Shown here in pieces: positions 7,502 to 16,053 of a stretch of DNA of 23,716 nucleotides (its first letter is position 1; each line of letters opens with the position of its first letter). The translations under genes were made by a program, and so were the position numbers. The stretch is taken from NCBI GenBank assembly GCA_031549085.1, contig JAVBQL010000028.1, positions 1 to 23,716 on the forward strand. Reading direction: 5' to 3'. The notes below the pieces were generated by a model. The model worked only from the letters and a program-made list of their open reading frames with translations. It ran no database searches and was not told the DNA's origin. Source of the stretch: JAVBQL01 sp031549085 (lineage in GTDB: Bacteria; Spirochaetota; GWE2-31-10; MWDO01).

Positions 7502-8290
7502 ATGAAGCTCTTCTATTTTACAGGCACAGGAAATTCTCTCTATATTGCTAAAAAAATAAAAGAGAAATTTGAAAATGCTGAGATTGTCTCTATTATAAAA
7601 GTTACATCTGAAGATATAATATTAGATGATAATGATGTTGTTGGTTTTATATTTCCAGTATATGCTTTTGGTATGCCAAATATAGTTAGAAAGTTTATTA
7701 AAAAGATACTCTATCCTAAAAATAAAAATATCTATACTTTTGCCATTATTAATCCCGGTGAGTATGGCGGCAATGCAATGAAGATATTAGTAAGCTCTCT
7801 AAAAAAAAGAGAGATTTTACTTGATAGCGGTTTTGTTATAGATATGCCAAACAACTATATTATCCTTGAAGATCTATATAGTGAGGATAGAGAGAACAAA
7901 CAACTTTCAGAGTGTGATAAAAAAATTGAAGAGATTGCAAAAATAGTCTCAAAAAAAGAGAAAAGAATAGAAAAATCGCATAATCCTTTTGGTTTTATAT
8001 TTACTGCCATCTATTATATTGTAATAGGCGCTCTTAAATTTATGGATAGATGGTTCTGGGTTGATGATAATTGCAACTCCTGTGCAATATGTGTTAAAAT
8101 ATGTCCTGTTAAAAACATAGTTTTAGAGAATGGAAAGCCTAAATGGTTAAAAAAATGTGAGCAGTGTGTTGCATGTATAAATTTATGTCCTAAAAAAGCA
8201 ATTCAGTTTGGAAAGATAACACAAAAAAGAGGGCGATATATAAATAAATATATAAAATTAAAGGAATTTTTAGATGAACAAAAAAAGTAA
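7502..8290 (+). CDS. EFR1-type flavodoxin-ferredoxin fusion protein
   Basis: 262 aa. The N-terminal flavodoxin-like domain begins FYFTGTGNS (4-12), the FMN phosphate loop. A hydrophobic stretch follows (about 163-180). The C-terminus has two [4Fe-4S] groups: C191, C194, C197, C201 and C219, C222, C225, C229. This matches the EFR1 family of flavodoxin-ferredoxin fusions common in anaerobes, presumably an electron carrier; its partner enzyme is unknown. The last 17 nt overlap the start of the next gene, so the two are translationally coupled. That pairing is unexpected because the neighbour looks like a glycosyltransferase-type membrane protein. Confidence 0.88.
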   Translation: MKLFYFTGTGNSLYIAKKIKEKFENAEIVSIIKVTSEDIILDDNDVVGFIFPVYAFGMPNIVRKFIKKILYPKNKNIYTFAIINPGEYGGNAMKILVSSLKKREILLDSGFVIDMPNNYIILEDLYSEDRENKQLSECDKKIEEIAKIVSKKEKRIEKSHNPFGFIFTAIYYIVIGALKFMDRWFWVDDNCNSCAICVKICPVKNIVLENGKPKWLKKCEQCVACINLCPKKAIQFGKITQKRGRYINKYIKLKEFLDEQKK

Positions 8291-10865
8291 AAATAAAAAA
8301 GTAGAGAAGAATATCTATATAGAGAAGAGTATAGAACTTTTTGGAAAATATAATTTTATCTTTGCAATAGCTGCATTTACTATTATTGCATCAATTTGGA
8401 TTCTTAGATTTGATTTAAAGCTTCTTTTTACAAATACAATATTAACAGGTGGGGACTCATCATCATGGTATCAGGTTTTGGATCATATGAAAAATTATCT
8501 GTTGCCTAAAGGTAGAATATTTGGGGAGACAATTGCAAACTTCTTTGGCTATAATGAGTTTCAACACTATTTCCCACTCCCATTTCTTGTTGCTGCAGTA
8601 TTGGGCTTTTTTATGCCTCTGACAATAGCATTAAAAATAACAACAATGCTTGGCCTATTTTCTTTGCCTATTGCATTTTTCTACTCTGCAAAAAAGATAA
8701 CAAAAAATAGTGTTCTTGCAAGTTCAGCAGCTCTTCTATCATTAATATTTATTTTTAATGAATCATACACTATGTTTGGTGGAAATGTTTTATCCACTAT
8801 GGCAGGAGAGTTCTGCTACTCTTTTGCAATATCTCTATTTGTTTTTTTGATTGGCCTCTGTTATGATGCTTTTATAGATGAGAAGATAAGTATTAATATT
8901 CCTGCCGTTGTTTTGGGGCTGATAGCACTTAGCCACATATTTGTCTTTATGGTTGCTTTTTTTGTTCCCTTCTTTTTTATATTTTTAAAAAAATCTGAAG
9001 ACCCAAAATATAAAATCTTAGAAAAAATATTTTTTACCTATGTTATAGCATTAGCAATAGCGGCTTTCTGGCTTCTGCCAATGGTGTTTACAAGAAAATA
9101 TGCTGCCCCTATATCACTTATATGGACATTTGCAAATTTTAAAGAGTTTGCAAACTCAACAATGTTTGGTTTTATCGTCTTGGGGGCTGTTTTAACAATT
9201 TTTACTGCAATATCATCAAAGAAAAAACTTAATTCTCTTATTCTTCTATATATCTATTTAGTATCTCTCTTTTTCTATTTCATATCACCTCTTTTGGGTA
9301 TTGCTGATATTAGATTTGTACCAACAGCAATAATAACCACCATATTTAGCATAATAGTATTATTCAACTATATAATTACTGAAGACAATGGGATTTACAA
9401 AATGATATTTAGCACAATAATATTTGCAGTCTCATTGACAGCCTCTCTTCTATTTATAAATTTTAATATGAAAAATGGACCTGCGTGGTTTAGATGGAAC
9501 AATAGCGGCTTTGAATCTAAGAGTGGATATAGCAGCCTTTTGGATATAATTAAAGCAACAGATGAAAAGGGTTTTGATAAACCATCAAGGCTATTATGGG
9601 AGAAGATAAGGGGAGGAGATAATGCTGATTTTGGCTCTGAAAGGGCTTTTGAAAATCTCTATCTCTTTACAGGCAGAGGTTCAACAGAGGGAATTCACTA
9701 TGGTTCAAGTTTTATGGCAAAGAGTGTTACCTATATGCAGACGGAGTACTCGCCAATTGCTTCAGGGCCTGAATCTCATAGACTCTATGCCTCCCTCAAT
9801 TCTGATGTTTGGAAATATCGCTTTATTCAAACAAACTCAAAAGATATAATTGTACACTCTGATGAGATGAGAGGTTATTTTAACAATAATGAGCTGTTTG
9901 AAAGAAAAACTGATATCGCTGGAAAGTGGACTATATATAGCTTTGTAGATCACATTGATAGCTATATTGATATTGTGGATTTTGATAAAATCTCAATTGT
10001 TGGAACTCCAAAAAATGGGGGTTGGCAAAAGGATTTTTATAGATTTTTTAGGGAGTATGAACTTATTGAATATCCATTTATACCTAAAGAATATATTAAA
10101 AAAACTGATAGTGATCTGTTGAACATGGAAAAATTTAGTAACTATGACGATTATAGAGATAGATTCAAAGATAAAAAAATTTCATATAGTGAATGGCAAA
10201 TTGAAAAAAAAGAGAATAGTAGTCATATAACAGATGAGAAGATAGATCACTTTAATATAAAATTTAAGACAGATAGAGTTGGAGAACCCCATATAATAAA
10301 GATTAGTTATAGTGAAAATTTTAAATCTAAAAATGGCGAAAATATATATCCAATAGCACCCGGTTTTATGCTTATTATTCCAAAGAGTGAAAATGTAGAT
10401 ATACACTATGGATACACTGTTTCAGAAATTATTGGATTGATAATAACATTAGCATCAGTACTATTTTTAATTTTTAGTGGTATTGTCTATAGAAGGTTCT
10501 CTTTTCCCTATTACACTATTGTAAAACGGGTGGTAATTACTCTGTTTTTTATAGTCGTTGCAATATTTATATTATTGACAATATCACCGTTTACTCAATC
10601 AAGAGTTATATCAAATATTAAAAAGGCGGAACTTCTTATAGCTCAAGGGAAAATTGATGAAGCTGATAAAATTTTAAATAGATATGCAACAGATGATTTT
10701 TTAAATAAATATGATAATCAACTTGCCTTTTCTGCATTCAGGCTAAAGTCAAGAGTACTATTAGCAAGAAATGATGAGAAGGGGGCAAGAGAACTTATTG
10801 ATAAATTGAGGGTTAGATATAAACATACAAGAGATTTTAATATATTTTTTCAATATCTTGACTAA
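8274..10865 (+). CDS. Large polytopic membrane protein, GT-C / PTPS-related family
   Basis: 863 aa. Residues 1-25 are basic and cytoplasmic. About 11 hydrophobic helices fill 28-396, a mainly soluble domain spans roughly 400-715, two more helices lie at about 717-768, and a charged helical, TPR-like tail covers 775-863. After helix 1 comes TGGDSSSWY (58-66), then QHYFPLPF; the acidic motif in the first loop and the FPLPF stretch recall GT-C fold glycosyltransferases and the membrane domain called 6-pyruvoyl-tetrahydropterin synthase-related. It could transfer a sugar from a lipid carrier outside the membrane. Acceptor and donor are unknown. AAGGAAT precedes the ATG by 7 nt. Confidence 0.75.
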   Translation: MNKKSKNKKVEKNIYIEKSIELFGKYNFIFAIAAFTIIASIWILRFDLKLLFTNTILTGGDSSSWYQVLDHMKNYLLPKGRIFGETIANFFGYNEFQHYFPLPFLVAAVLGFFMPLTIALKITTMLGLFSLPIAFFYSAKKITKNSVLASSAALLSLIFIFNESYTMFGGNVLSTMAGEFCYSFAISLFVFLIGLCYDAFIDEKISINIPAVVLGLIALSHIFVFMVAFFVPFFFIFLKKSEDPKYKILEKIFFTYVIALAIAAFWLLPMVFTRKYAAPISLIWTFANFKEFANSTMFGFIVLGAVLTIFTAISSKKKLNSLILLYIYLVSLFFYFISPLLGIADIRFVPTAIITTIFSIIVLFNYIITEDNGIYKMIFSTIIFAVSLTASLLFINFNMKNGPAWFRWNNSGFESKSGYSSLLDIIKATDEKGFDKPSRLLWEKIRGGDNADFGSERAFENLYLFTGRGSTEGIHYGSSFMAKSVTYMQTEYSPIASGPESHRLYASLNSDVWKYRFIQTNSKDIIVHSDEMRGYFNNNELFERKTDIAGKWTIYSFVDHIDSYIDIVDFDKISIVGTPKNGGWQKDFYRFFREYELIEYPFIPKEYIKKTDSDLLNMEKFSNYDDYRDRFKDKKISYSEWQIEKKENSSHITDEKIDHFNIKFKTDRVGEPHIIKISYSENFKSKNGENIYPIAPGFMLIIPKSENVDIHYGYTVSEIIGLIITLASVLFLIFSGIVYRRFSFPYYTIVKRVVITLFFIVVAIFILLTISPFTQSRVISNIKKAELLIAQGKIDEADKILNRYATDDFLNKYDNQLAFSAFRLKSRVLLARNDEKGARELIDKLRVRYKHTRDFNIFFQYLD

Positions 10866-10904
10866 TAAAATAGAAAAATTATATTTATAACTTTTTTAAA
10901 TATA

Positions 10905-10938
10905 AAAAATAGCTGCTTAAATTTAAGCAGCTATTTTT
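10905..10938. terminator. Bidirectional intrinsic terminator
   Basis: Perfect 34-bp palindrome with 17-bp arms. The core TAGCTGCTTAAA/TTTAAGCAGCTA is flanked by A5 and T5, giving a U-run on either strand. It lies between the convergent membrane-protein gene (stop at 10865) and clpS (stop at 10974), so it can end both transcripts. Confidence 0.9.
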
Positions 10939-10973
10939 GTCTATTATTAAATACTAGTATTATCTATAATTTG

Positions 10974-11282
10974 TTAAGCCTCTTCAAGTGTAGTCTGGAG
11001 TGGGAACTCATTTTCTAATGAGCGTTTTTTTACCTCTTCAATTTTAGTATTTGCAATATCATATGGATAGACTCCAGCAACCCCTTTTCCATTTTTGTGA
11101 ACATCAAGCATTATCTTTCTTGCCTCTTCTATAGATTTTGAGAAGATATCCACAAGTATTGCAACTACAAAATCCATAGTTGTATAATCATCATTCAATA
11201 GAAGAACTTTATACAACTTTGGTTTTTTTGTGAGGTTATCTGTTTTTGTTTTAAAAATAGTCTTTTTTTTATTTTCACTCAT
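10974..11282 (-). CDS. clpS: ATP-dependent Clp protease adaptor ClpS
   Basis: 102 aa, typical for ClpS, the N-degron adaptor that binds the N-domain of ClpA or ClpC. After a lysine-rich tail come LYKVLLLNDDYTTMDFVV (23-40), with the NDDYTTMDFV substrate-pocket signature, and VHKNGKGVAGVYPYDIA (61-77), with the H-x-x-G segment. No ClpA or ClpC gene is in the window; ClpS is more often next to clpA. It starts 16 nt after the gmd stop and is probably the last gene of that transcript. The ribosome binding site is weak, suggesting coupling or low expression. Confidence 0.95.
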   Translation of the reverse strand: MSENKKKTIFKTKTDNLTKKPKLYKVLLLNDDYTTMDFVVAILVDIFSKSIEEARKIMLDVHKNGKGVAGVYPYDIANTKIEEVKKRSLENEFPLQTTLEEA

Positions 11283-11298
11283 AAAGCAATCTATTTTT

Positions 11299-12354
11299 TT
11301 AGTAAACTATTGTTCCTTTACCTTTAAATAGCTCATAATCGGCTTTTGTCATCATTTTGACTAGAGAATCAAATGTTGTAGTTGGTTTCCAGCCCAATAT
11401 TTTTTTTGCCTTTGAAGGATCCCCCAACAGCAGATCTACCTCTGTAGGCCTAAAATATTTAGGATCTATCTCTACAATACATTTTCCAGTTTTCTTATCA
11501 AAGCCTTTTTCGTCAACTCCAGCTCCCTTCCACTCTACATCAATAGAGAGCTCACCAAATGATTTTTCAACAAACTCTTTTACAGAGTGAGTCTCACCTG
11601 TTGCCAAGACAAAGTCATCTGCTTGATTCTGTTGAAGCATCATATACATTCCCTCTACATAATCTTTTGCATATCCCCAGTCTCTTTTTGAGTCAATATT
11701 ACCCAAATATAGTTTCTCTTGAAGTCCAAGTTTTATGCGGGCAACAGCCATAGTTATCTTTCTTGTAACAAAGGTCTCTCCTCTTCTAGGAGACTCATGG
11801 TTAAATAGAATACCGTTGGTTGCAAATATATCATATGCCTCTCTATAGTTTACAGTTATCCAGTAGCCATATATCTTTGCAACACCATATGGGGATCTAG
11901 GATAGAATGGAGTCTTCTCGCTTTGCGGTGTCTCAACTACTTTTCCAAAGAGCTCACTTGTTGATGCTTGGTAAAATTTTACGCTTTTTTCCATTCCAAG
12001 CAATCTTATTGCATCTAAAAATCTTAAAGTTCCGATGCCATCAGCGTTTGCTGTATATTCTGGAGTGTCAAAAGAGACCTTAACATGACTCATCGCTGCA
12101 AGGTTATAGATCTCATCAGGAGAGATCTCTTTAAGAAGTCTTATTATATTTGTAGAATCTGTTAAATCTCCATAATGAAGAAAAAAGTTAGGATTAGGAG
12201 TGTGAGGATCTTTATATAAATGATCAATTCTATGAGTATTTATCAAACTTGAACGACGTATCATTCCGTGAACTTCATATCCTTTTTCTAAAAGTAATTC
12301 TGCTAAGTATGAGCCATCTTGCCCAGTAATTCCTGTAATCAATGCTTTTTTCAT
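11299..12354 (-). CDS. gmd: GDP-mannose 4,6-dehydratase
   Basis: 351 aa, full length. This is an extended short-chain dehydrogenase that turns GDP-mannose into GDP-4-keto-6-deoxymannose, precursor of GDP-fucose, GDP-rhamnose and GDP-perosamine. Visible motifs: GITGQDGSYL (8-17) with the family-specific QDGSYL after the NAD(P) glycine loop, YNLAAMSHV (83-91), the catalytic STSE (131-134) and Y156-x3-K160 in SPYGVAK, and NHESPRRGETFVTRK. The ATG has AAAGGT upstream and a promoter of its own. The GT11-like gene lies just upstream. No GDP-fucose synthase or other 4-keto reductase gene is present, so the final sugar cannot be fixed from the window. Confidence 0.97.
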   Translation of the reverse strand: MKKALITGITGQDGSYLAELLLEKGYEVHGMIRRSSLINTHRIDHLYKDPHTPNPNFFLHYGDLTDSTNIIRLLKEISPDEIYNLAAMSHVKVSFDTPEYTANADGIGTLRFLDAIRLLGMEKSVKFYQASTSELFGKVVETPQSEKTPFYPRSPYGVAKIYGYWITVNYREAYDIFATNGILFNHESPRRGETFVTRKITMAVARIKLGLQEKLYLGNIDSKRDWGYAKDYVEGMYMMLQQNQADDFVLATGETHSVKEFVEKSFGELSIDVEWKGAGVDEKGFDKKTGKCIVEIDPKYFRPTEVDLLLGDPSKAKKILGWKPTTTFDSLVKMMTKADYELFKGKGTIVY

Positions 12355-12385
12355 AAAATACCTTTTGAAATTAATTATTTGTAAT

Positions 12386-12414
12386 AATATATAACTTTTA
12401 AATCTTTATGTCAA
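12386..12414 (-). promoter_or_regulatory. Sigma-70 promoter of gmd
   Basis: On the minus strand TTGACA (12409-12414), a 17-bp spacer, then TATATT (12386-12391). The -35 begins 7 nt beyond the stop of the glycosyltransferase gene, so gmd-clpS can be transcribed independently of it. Confidence 0.7.
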
Positions 12415-12420
12415 TTATCT

Positions 12421-13269
12421 TTAACCTTCTACTATTTCAAATAGATCTTTATCTATCTTGATATTCATATCATATATGAAGCAAAGAGGCACTCTGCCAT
12501 AAAAAGATGCCCAGCTTGAGTAGGTGCTTGGCGGACCAATTAGATAATCACACTTACTAAAACTATAAAGATCTTCAATAGCTCCGTTTAGACCAAATGT
12601 GAAGTTTAATGAAGCGTCAATGAATGGTTTTTCATCAAGTTTTTCATTTGAACAAATTAGAAATTTGATATTTTTATCATTAAAAATTGATTGAACCTCT
12701 CTCATTTTTTTTATGTAACTATCAACAGAGTAATAAAATTTTCCATCTTGCCACTCTTTATAATCTCCCAATCTTATATGAACACCGATTAATAATTCAT
12801 CCTCTTTTTTTATACTCTTTATAAATTGCTCTATCTTTAATCTATATTCATCTGTTGGGGTAAAAAATTCTTTTATTGAGTCATAATGTTTTTTCACATT
12901 TTTAAAATCTCTAAATTGCCACTCACCTATTATTGCAATATTTTTTTTTGCAAGCTTCAAAAATTTTGCATCTTCATTAAGTAGGTGATTGTTATCTCCA
13001 AACATAGGATTGTAAATGCCTATTTTAAATTTCCTTGCAATCTTTAGTATGGAATTTAAAAATTTGTTATAAATAATCAGAGGTCTATATTTTTTGTTTA
13101 ACTGTTCACTATTGAATTTATGCTCAAATTTATCTAGATATTTTTTTCTAAAGAGCTCATTTATAATAACCAGCCTATATTTATATTCTATTGAGTTCGC
13201 CATAAAATGTGAGGACAAAAAGAGTAGGTTGCATAATTGAAATTGTTGTAAGCCGCCTAGTATAACCAT
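12421..13269 (-). CDS. GT11-like fucosyltransferase family protein
   Basis: 282 aa. The motif VHIRLGDY (163-170) is the HxRxGDY nucleotide-sugar site of the GT11 alpha-1,2-fucosyltransferases and the wider fucosyltransferase superfamily. IGPPSTYSSWASFYG (about 244-258) matches the later conserved S-T-S-W-A region, and the N-terminal GGLQQFQLCNLLFLSSH is a diverged form of the usual GGLGNQ opening. It most likely transfers fucose or another 6-deoxyhexose from a GDP donor to an envelope glycan, which fits gmd next door. AAGGAAA precedes the ATG. The flaA terminator stands just upstream and no convincing promoter separates them, so its expression may depend on read-through. Confidence 0.75.
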   Translation of the reverse strand: MVILGGLQQFQLCNLLFLSSHFMANSIEYKYRLVIINELFRKKYLDKFEHKFNSEQLNKKYRPLIIYNKFLNSILKIARKFKIGIYNPMFGDNNHLLNEDAKFLKLAKKNIAIIGEWQFRDFKNVKKHYDSIKEFFTPTDEYRLKIEQFIKSIKKEDELLIGVHIRLGDYKEWQDGKFYYSVDSYIKKMREVQSIFNDKNIKFLICSNEKLDEKPFIDASLNFTFGLNGAIEDLYSFSKCDYLIGPPSTYSSWASFYGRVPLCFIYDMNIKIDKDLFEIVEG

Positions 13270-13308
13270 GTTTTTTCCTTAAATTAAGAAAATTAAAATT
13301 GAAAATAA

Positions 13309-13334
13309 AAGACTCCCATTTTTATGGGAGTCTT
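13309..13334 (-). terminator. Intrinsic terminator after the flaA pair
   Basis: AAGACTCCCAT and ATGGGAGTCTT form an 11-bp stem around a short A/T loop. On the minus strand the stem is followed by a T-rich run (TTTTATTTTC). It is 47 nt beyond the stop of the second flaA gene. Confidence 0.85.
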
Positions 13335-13380
13335 CAAACGTTGAATAATCATTATTATACAACTTTAGGTAGATTGTTTT

Positions 13381-14118
13381 TTACCAATCATCTTGCATAT
13401 CATCAGCGTCTCTGATGTACTCCATAAATACGTCAGTTCTTGCTCTTAGTTCATCAAAATAGATATAATATGTACCATATGTATCTAAGAAATCACATTC
13501 AACAACAAAACCATTGAATTTGATCCCTCTTCTGTCACCAAAGTGATAATCACTCTGTTTTACATTAAGAGGAATAGAAACAAGTAGTTCTTTCCAGCCA
13601 GAAAAGTCCAATTTATCAACATAGACAGTTCTATCTTTATCCATAAAATCTTTTATAATCATTTTAAGAACGTGTTTATAGTTTCTTCCAGCAACCCATA
13701 CGCTAATACTTTCGCAGATACCTTCAATTGCTTGAGGTTTAACTGGTTTGATAGTAAAAACGTTGTAACCTCTTCTTAGGTATTGTACCTTAACACCCAG
13801 AACCTTATCTTTATCATAAGTATTTGGAATGCCATATTGCTCGTCTCTTTTTGCAATTGGGCTATCTTCATCAGTTAAATCTTTTGGTGCACCTTTTAAT
13901 GTTGCTTTTGATATAATACCTTCATCTGGAGACATAGCTACATCCCAAAGAGATGCATCTTCGAAGCCAGATAGTCTAACTTCAACTACGTAAGAATTCA
14001 CAGGATCCTTACTATGACCACTATTTGAATTTCCACTATTATTATCTTGGCTTTGTTGTTGAGAGAAAACAAAACAGCTAGAAACAACAAGTAGAACTAG
14101 TACTAAAATCTTTTTCAT
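13381..14118 (-). CDS. flaA: Flagellar filament outer layer protein FlaA (short paralogue)
   Basis: 245 aa with a Sec signal peptide (MKKILVLVLLVVSSCFVFS, about 1-19). A Gln/Asn/Ser/Gly-rich linker of some 17 residues follows, then a FlaA domain. Conserved features shared with the upstream paralogue include SVWVAGRNY, FSGWKELLVSIP and YIYFDELRARTDVF. FlaA proteins form or decorate the sheath of spirochaete periplasmic flagella and reach the periplasm by the general secretory route. Its length suggests the shorter type (Leptospira FlaA2-like), but I do not assign it further. AAGGAG precedes the ATG by 7 nt. It begins 53 nt after the first flaA, and a terminator ends the pair. Confidence 0.85.
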   Translation of the reverse strand: MKKILVLVLLVVSSCFVFSQQQSQDNNSGNSNSGHSKDPVNSYVVEVRLSGFEDASLWDVAMSPDEGIISKATLKGAPKDLTDEDSPIAKRDEQYGIPNTYDKDKVLGVKVQYLRRGYNVFTIKPVKPQAIEGICESISVWVAGRNYKHVLKMIIKDFMDKDRTVYVDKLDFSGWKELLVSIPLNVKQSDYHFGDRRGIKFNGFVVECDFLDTYGTYYIYFDELRARTDVFMEYIRDADDMQDDW

Positions 14119-14171
14119 TATTTATTCTCCTTAAACTTCAATAATTTTTTAATATCTAATTTTAGAAAAAC

Positions 14172-15071
14172 CTATTTTGCGTTTGCTTCGCTGTTATCTG
14201 CTTTCACAGCATCAGCACTCTTTATGTCAGTATCTTTAGGTACTTCTACTTTATTTTGTTCCCATGCTTGCTTGATATAGTTAGGGTCTCCCAATTGGTA
14301 ACCATCATATATTTCAGCAAAAACATCTGTTACATATTTTATTTGATCCATATATATGTATGCACCCTTAACATTTTCTGTAGGTTCTGTCCATATTATG
14401 AATTTTTGTAGAGCCAATGTTTTAAGACTAGGTACATAATCAATAGATTGTGGAATTGTTTGTGGAATATTGATAATGAAATTCTTCCATCCAATATGTT
14501 TCAAGTTTCCAACAAAAAGTCTGTGTTCAGTTCCTCTGAAGTCAACTAGAACCATATCTACATTATAATTGAAATTAGCACCCCAGATCCACATATCAAC
14601 TTTTTGAATCTTTCCAACAAAAGGAACAGGATCCTTAACCCAATTGTCATCTTTTTTTGCCAATGGATAAAGCTCAACTTTGTTATATCCCGGTCTATTA
14701 AATGTTATCCACATAGCAAGACAAGTGCCTGAAACATCTGTGTATTTCGCTTTATCAGTATCATTACTCTCTTTAGGGCCATAGAAAAACTCTGCTCTAT
14801 CTTTATCTGGCAGTCTAGTACCAAAGTAAGCTTCTGGCCAAGAGTTAACAAAAGTCAATTTTTGCAAACTTTCTCCGCTGTCTTTGTTCCCCTCTCTACC
14901 AAACCTGTCAGGTATTAAAACCCACATTCTTCTTGGCTGTCCATCAGTTAATTCAAAATCATCAAGTATTACTGTCTGAATATTAGTGTTTTTAGTATCA
15001 ACACCAAAGAGAGCTGTGTTAGCTACTAAAATTAATATTCCTAGAAAAGTTATCATTCTTCTTAACGACAT
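14172..15071 (-). CDS. flaA: Flagellar filament outer layer protein FlaA (long paralogue)
   Basis: 299 aa when started at the ATG at 15071, which follows AAAGGAG by 8 nt. An upstream in-frame GTG at 15089 directly abuts that ribosome binding site and is unlikely to be used. MSLRRM and a hydrophobic run to about residue 24 form the signal peptide. The FlaA domain follows, with VDMWIWGANFNYNVDMVLVD, HIGWKNFIINIP and YIYMDQIKYVTDVF matching the downstream paralogue. The C-terminus is a charged, Lys/Asp/Ala-rich tail. Role: outer sheath of the periplasmic flagellar filament, affecting its stiffness and helix shape in species studied. It is the first gene of a two-gene unit with a perfect sigma-70 promoter. 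Confidence 0.87.
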   Translation of the reverse strand: MSLRRMITFLGILILVANTALFGVDTKNTNIQTVILDDFELTDGQPRRMWVLIPDRFGREGNKDSGESLQKLTFVNSWPEAYFGTRLPDKDRAEFFYGPKESNDTDKAKYTDVSGTCLAMWITFNRPGYNKVELYPLAKKDDNWVKDPVPFVGKIQKVDMWIWGANFNYNVDMVLVDFRGTEHRLFVGNLKHIGWKNFIINIPQTIPQSIDYVPSLKTLALQKFIIWTEPTENVKGAYIYMDQIKYVTDVFAEIYDGYQLGDPNYIKQAWEQNKVEVPKDTDIKSADAVKADNSEANAK

Positions 15072-15170
15072 AATAGATGCTCCTTTCACCTTAAATCAAA
15101 TTAATAAATAAAAAAAAATAATATTTAATAACAAAAAATGTCTCTAAATATTTACATAAACCCGTTAAAG

Positions 15171-15199
15171 ATTATAGATTATTGAAAATATTTTGTCAA
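15171..15199 (-). promoter_or_regulatory. Consensus sigma-70 promoter of the flaA pair
   Basis: On the minus strand TTGACA (15194-15199), a 17-bp spacer and TATAAT (15171-15176) are exact consensus. The -35 overlaps the stop codon of lipA. The leader to the flaA ATG is about 95 nt and T-rich. This argues for housekeeping rather than sigma-28 control of flaA. Confidence 0.85.
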
Positions 15200-16053
15200 A
15201 CTAAATTTGAAAAAAAACTTTCTTCTGCATAATAAGAACTTCTTATAAATGGACCAGAAATAACGGTTTTTATCCCAATATTATTAGCAAGATCTCTATA
15301 TTTTTCAAAAACCTCCTCATCTTGATATACAACATCATAATGTTTTTTTGATGGCGGCAGATAGTGCCCTATTGTTAGGATATCCCCACCAATATTTTTA
15401 AAATCTTCAAAAAGAGCTATTACCTCCTCTTCAGTCTCTCCTAAACCAACCATAATGCCAGTTTTTACAGGAATGGCACTATTTTTTTTAGCATATTCCA
15501 AAACTTTAAGGCTTCTCTCATAGTTTGATTTCGGTCTAAGCGATTTATATATACTCTTAACAGTTTCGAGATTGTGGTTGAATAGCGAGATTGGTGAGGA
15601 GAGAACCATATCAATGGCATCTGTATCAAAATTAAAATCTGGCACAAGAACCTCTACTAGAATATTATTATCTACCTCTTTTATTCTCTCTGCTGTCTCA
15701 ACAAATATAGAGGCGCCGCCATCATCAAGATCATCTCTTGTAACTGATGTGAGCACTACATATTTCAAGCCCAACTTTTTTACAGCATCAGCAACTCTTT
15801 TGGGTTCATCAGCATCAAGTTCCAATGGCTTCTCTTCATTATTAAGAATATTACAAAACCTGCAGTTTCTGGTACAAATGTTTCCAAGAAGCAAAAATGT
15901 TGCAACATTACGAGAAAAGCACTCTCCAATGTTTGGACAGCTCGCTTCACTGCAAACAGTATTAATCTTGTTTTCTCTAATCAGGGTTCTGACAGAGTTA
16001 TCTTTTCCTCTATTAAAAAGCTCTTTTCTTAGCCACTCTGGTTTTCTTTGCAT
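15196..16053 (-). CDS. lipA: Lipoyl synthase
   Basis: 285 aa, full length. This radical-SAM enzyme inserts two sulfurs into protein-bound octanoyl groups to make lipoyl cofactors of 2-oxoacid dehydrogenases and the glycine cleavage system. The auxiliary cluster cysteines are C34, C39 and C45 (CSEASCPNIGEC); the radical-SAM triad is C60, C64 and C67 (CTRNCRFC). TSVTRDDLDDGG and the terminal RSSYYAEE are family signatures, the serine being a cluster ligand. The ATG shares its A with the stop of the upstream gene (TAATG), so translation is coupled. No lipB or lplA is in the window. Confidence 0.97.
   Translation of the reverse strand: MQRKPEWLRKELFNRGKDNSVRTLIRENKINTVCSEASCPNIGECFSRNVATFLLLGNICTRNCRFCNILNNEEKPLELDADEPKRVADAVKKLGLKYVVLTSVTRDDLDDGGASIFVETAERIKEVDNNILVEVLVPDFNFDTDAIDMVLSSPISLFNHNLETVKSIYKSLRPKSNYERSLKVLEYAKKNSAIPVKTGIMVGLGETEEEVIALFEDFKNIGGDILTIGHYLPPSKKHYDVVYQDEEVFEKYRDLANNIGIKTVISGPFIRSSYYAEESFFSNLV

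Noticed and set aside
15072..15089. Upstream GTG start for the long FlaA
   Set aside because: It directly abuts the AAAGGAG ribosome binding site of the ATG at 15071, has none of its own, and would put extra residues before a normal signal peptide.
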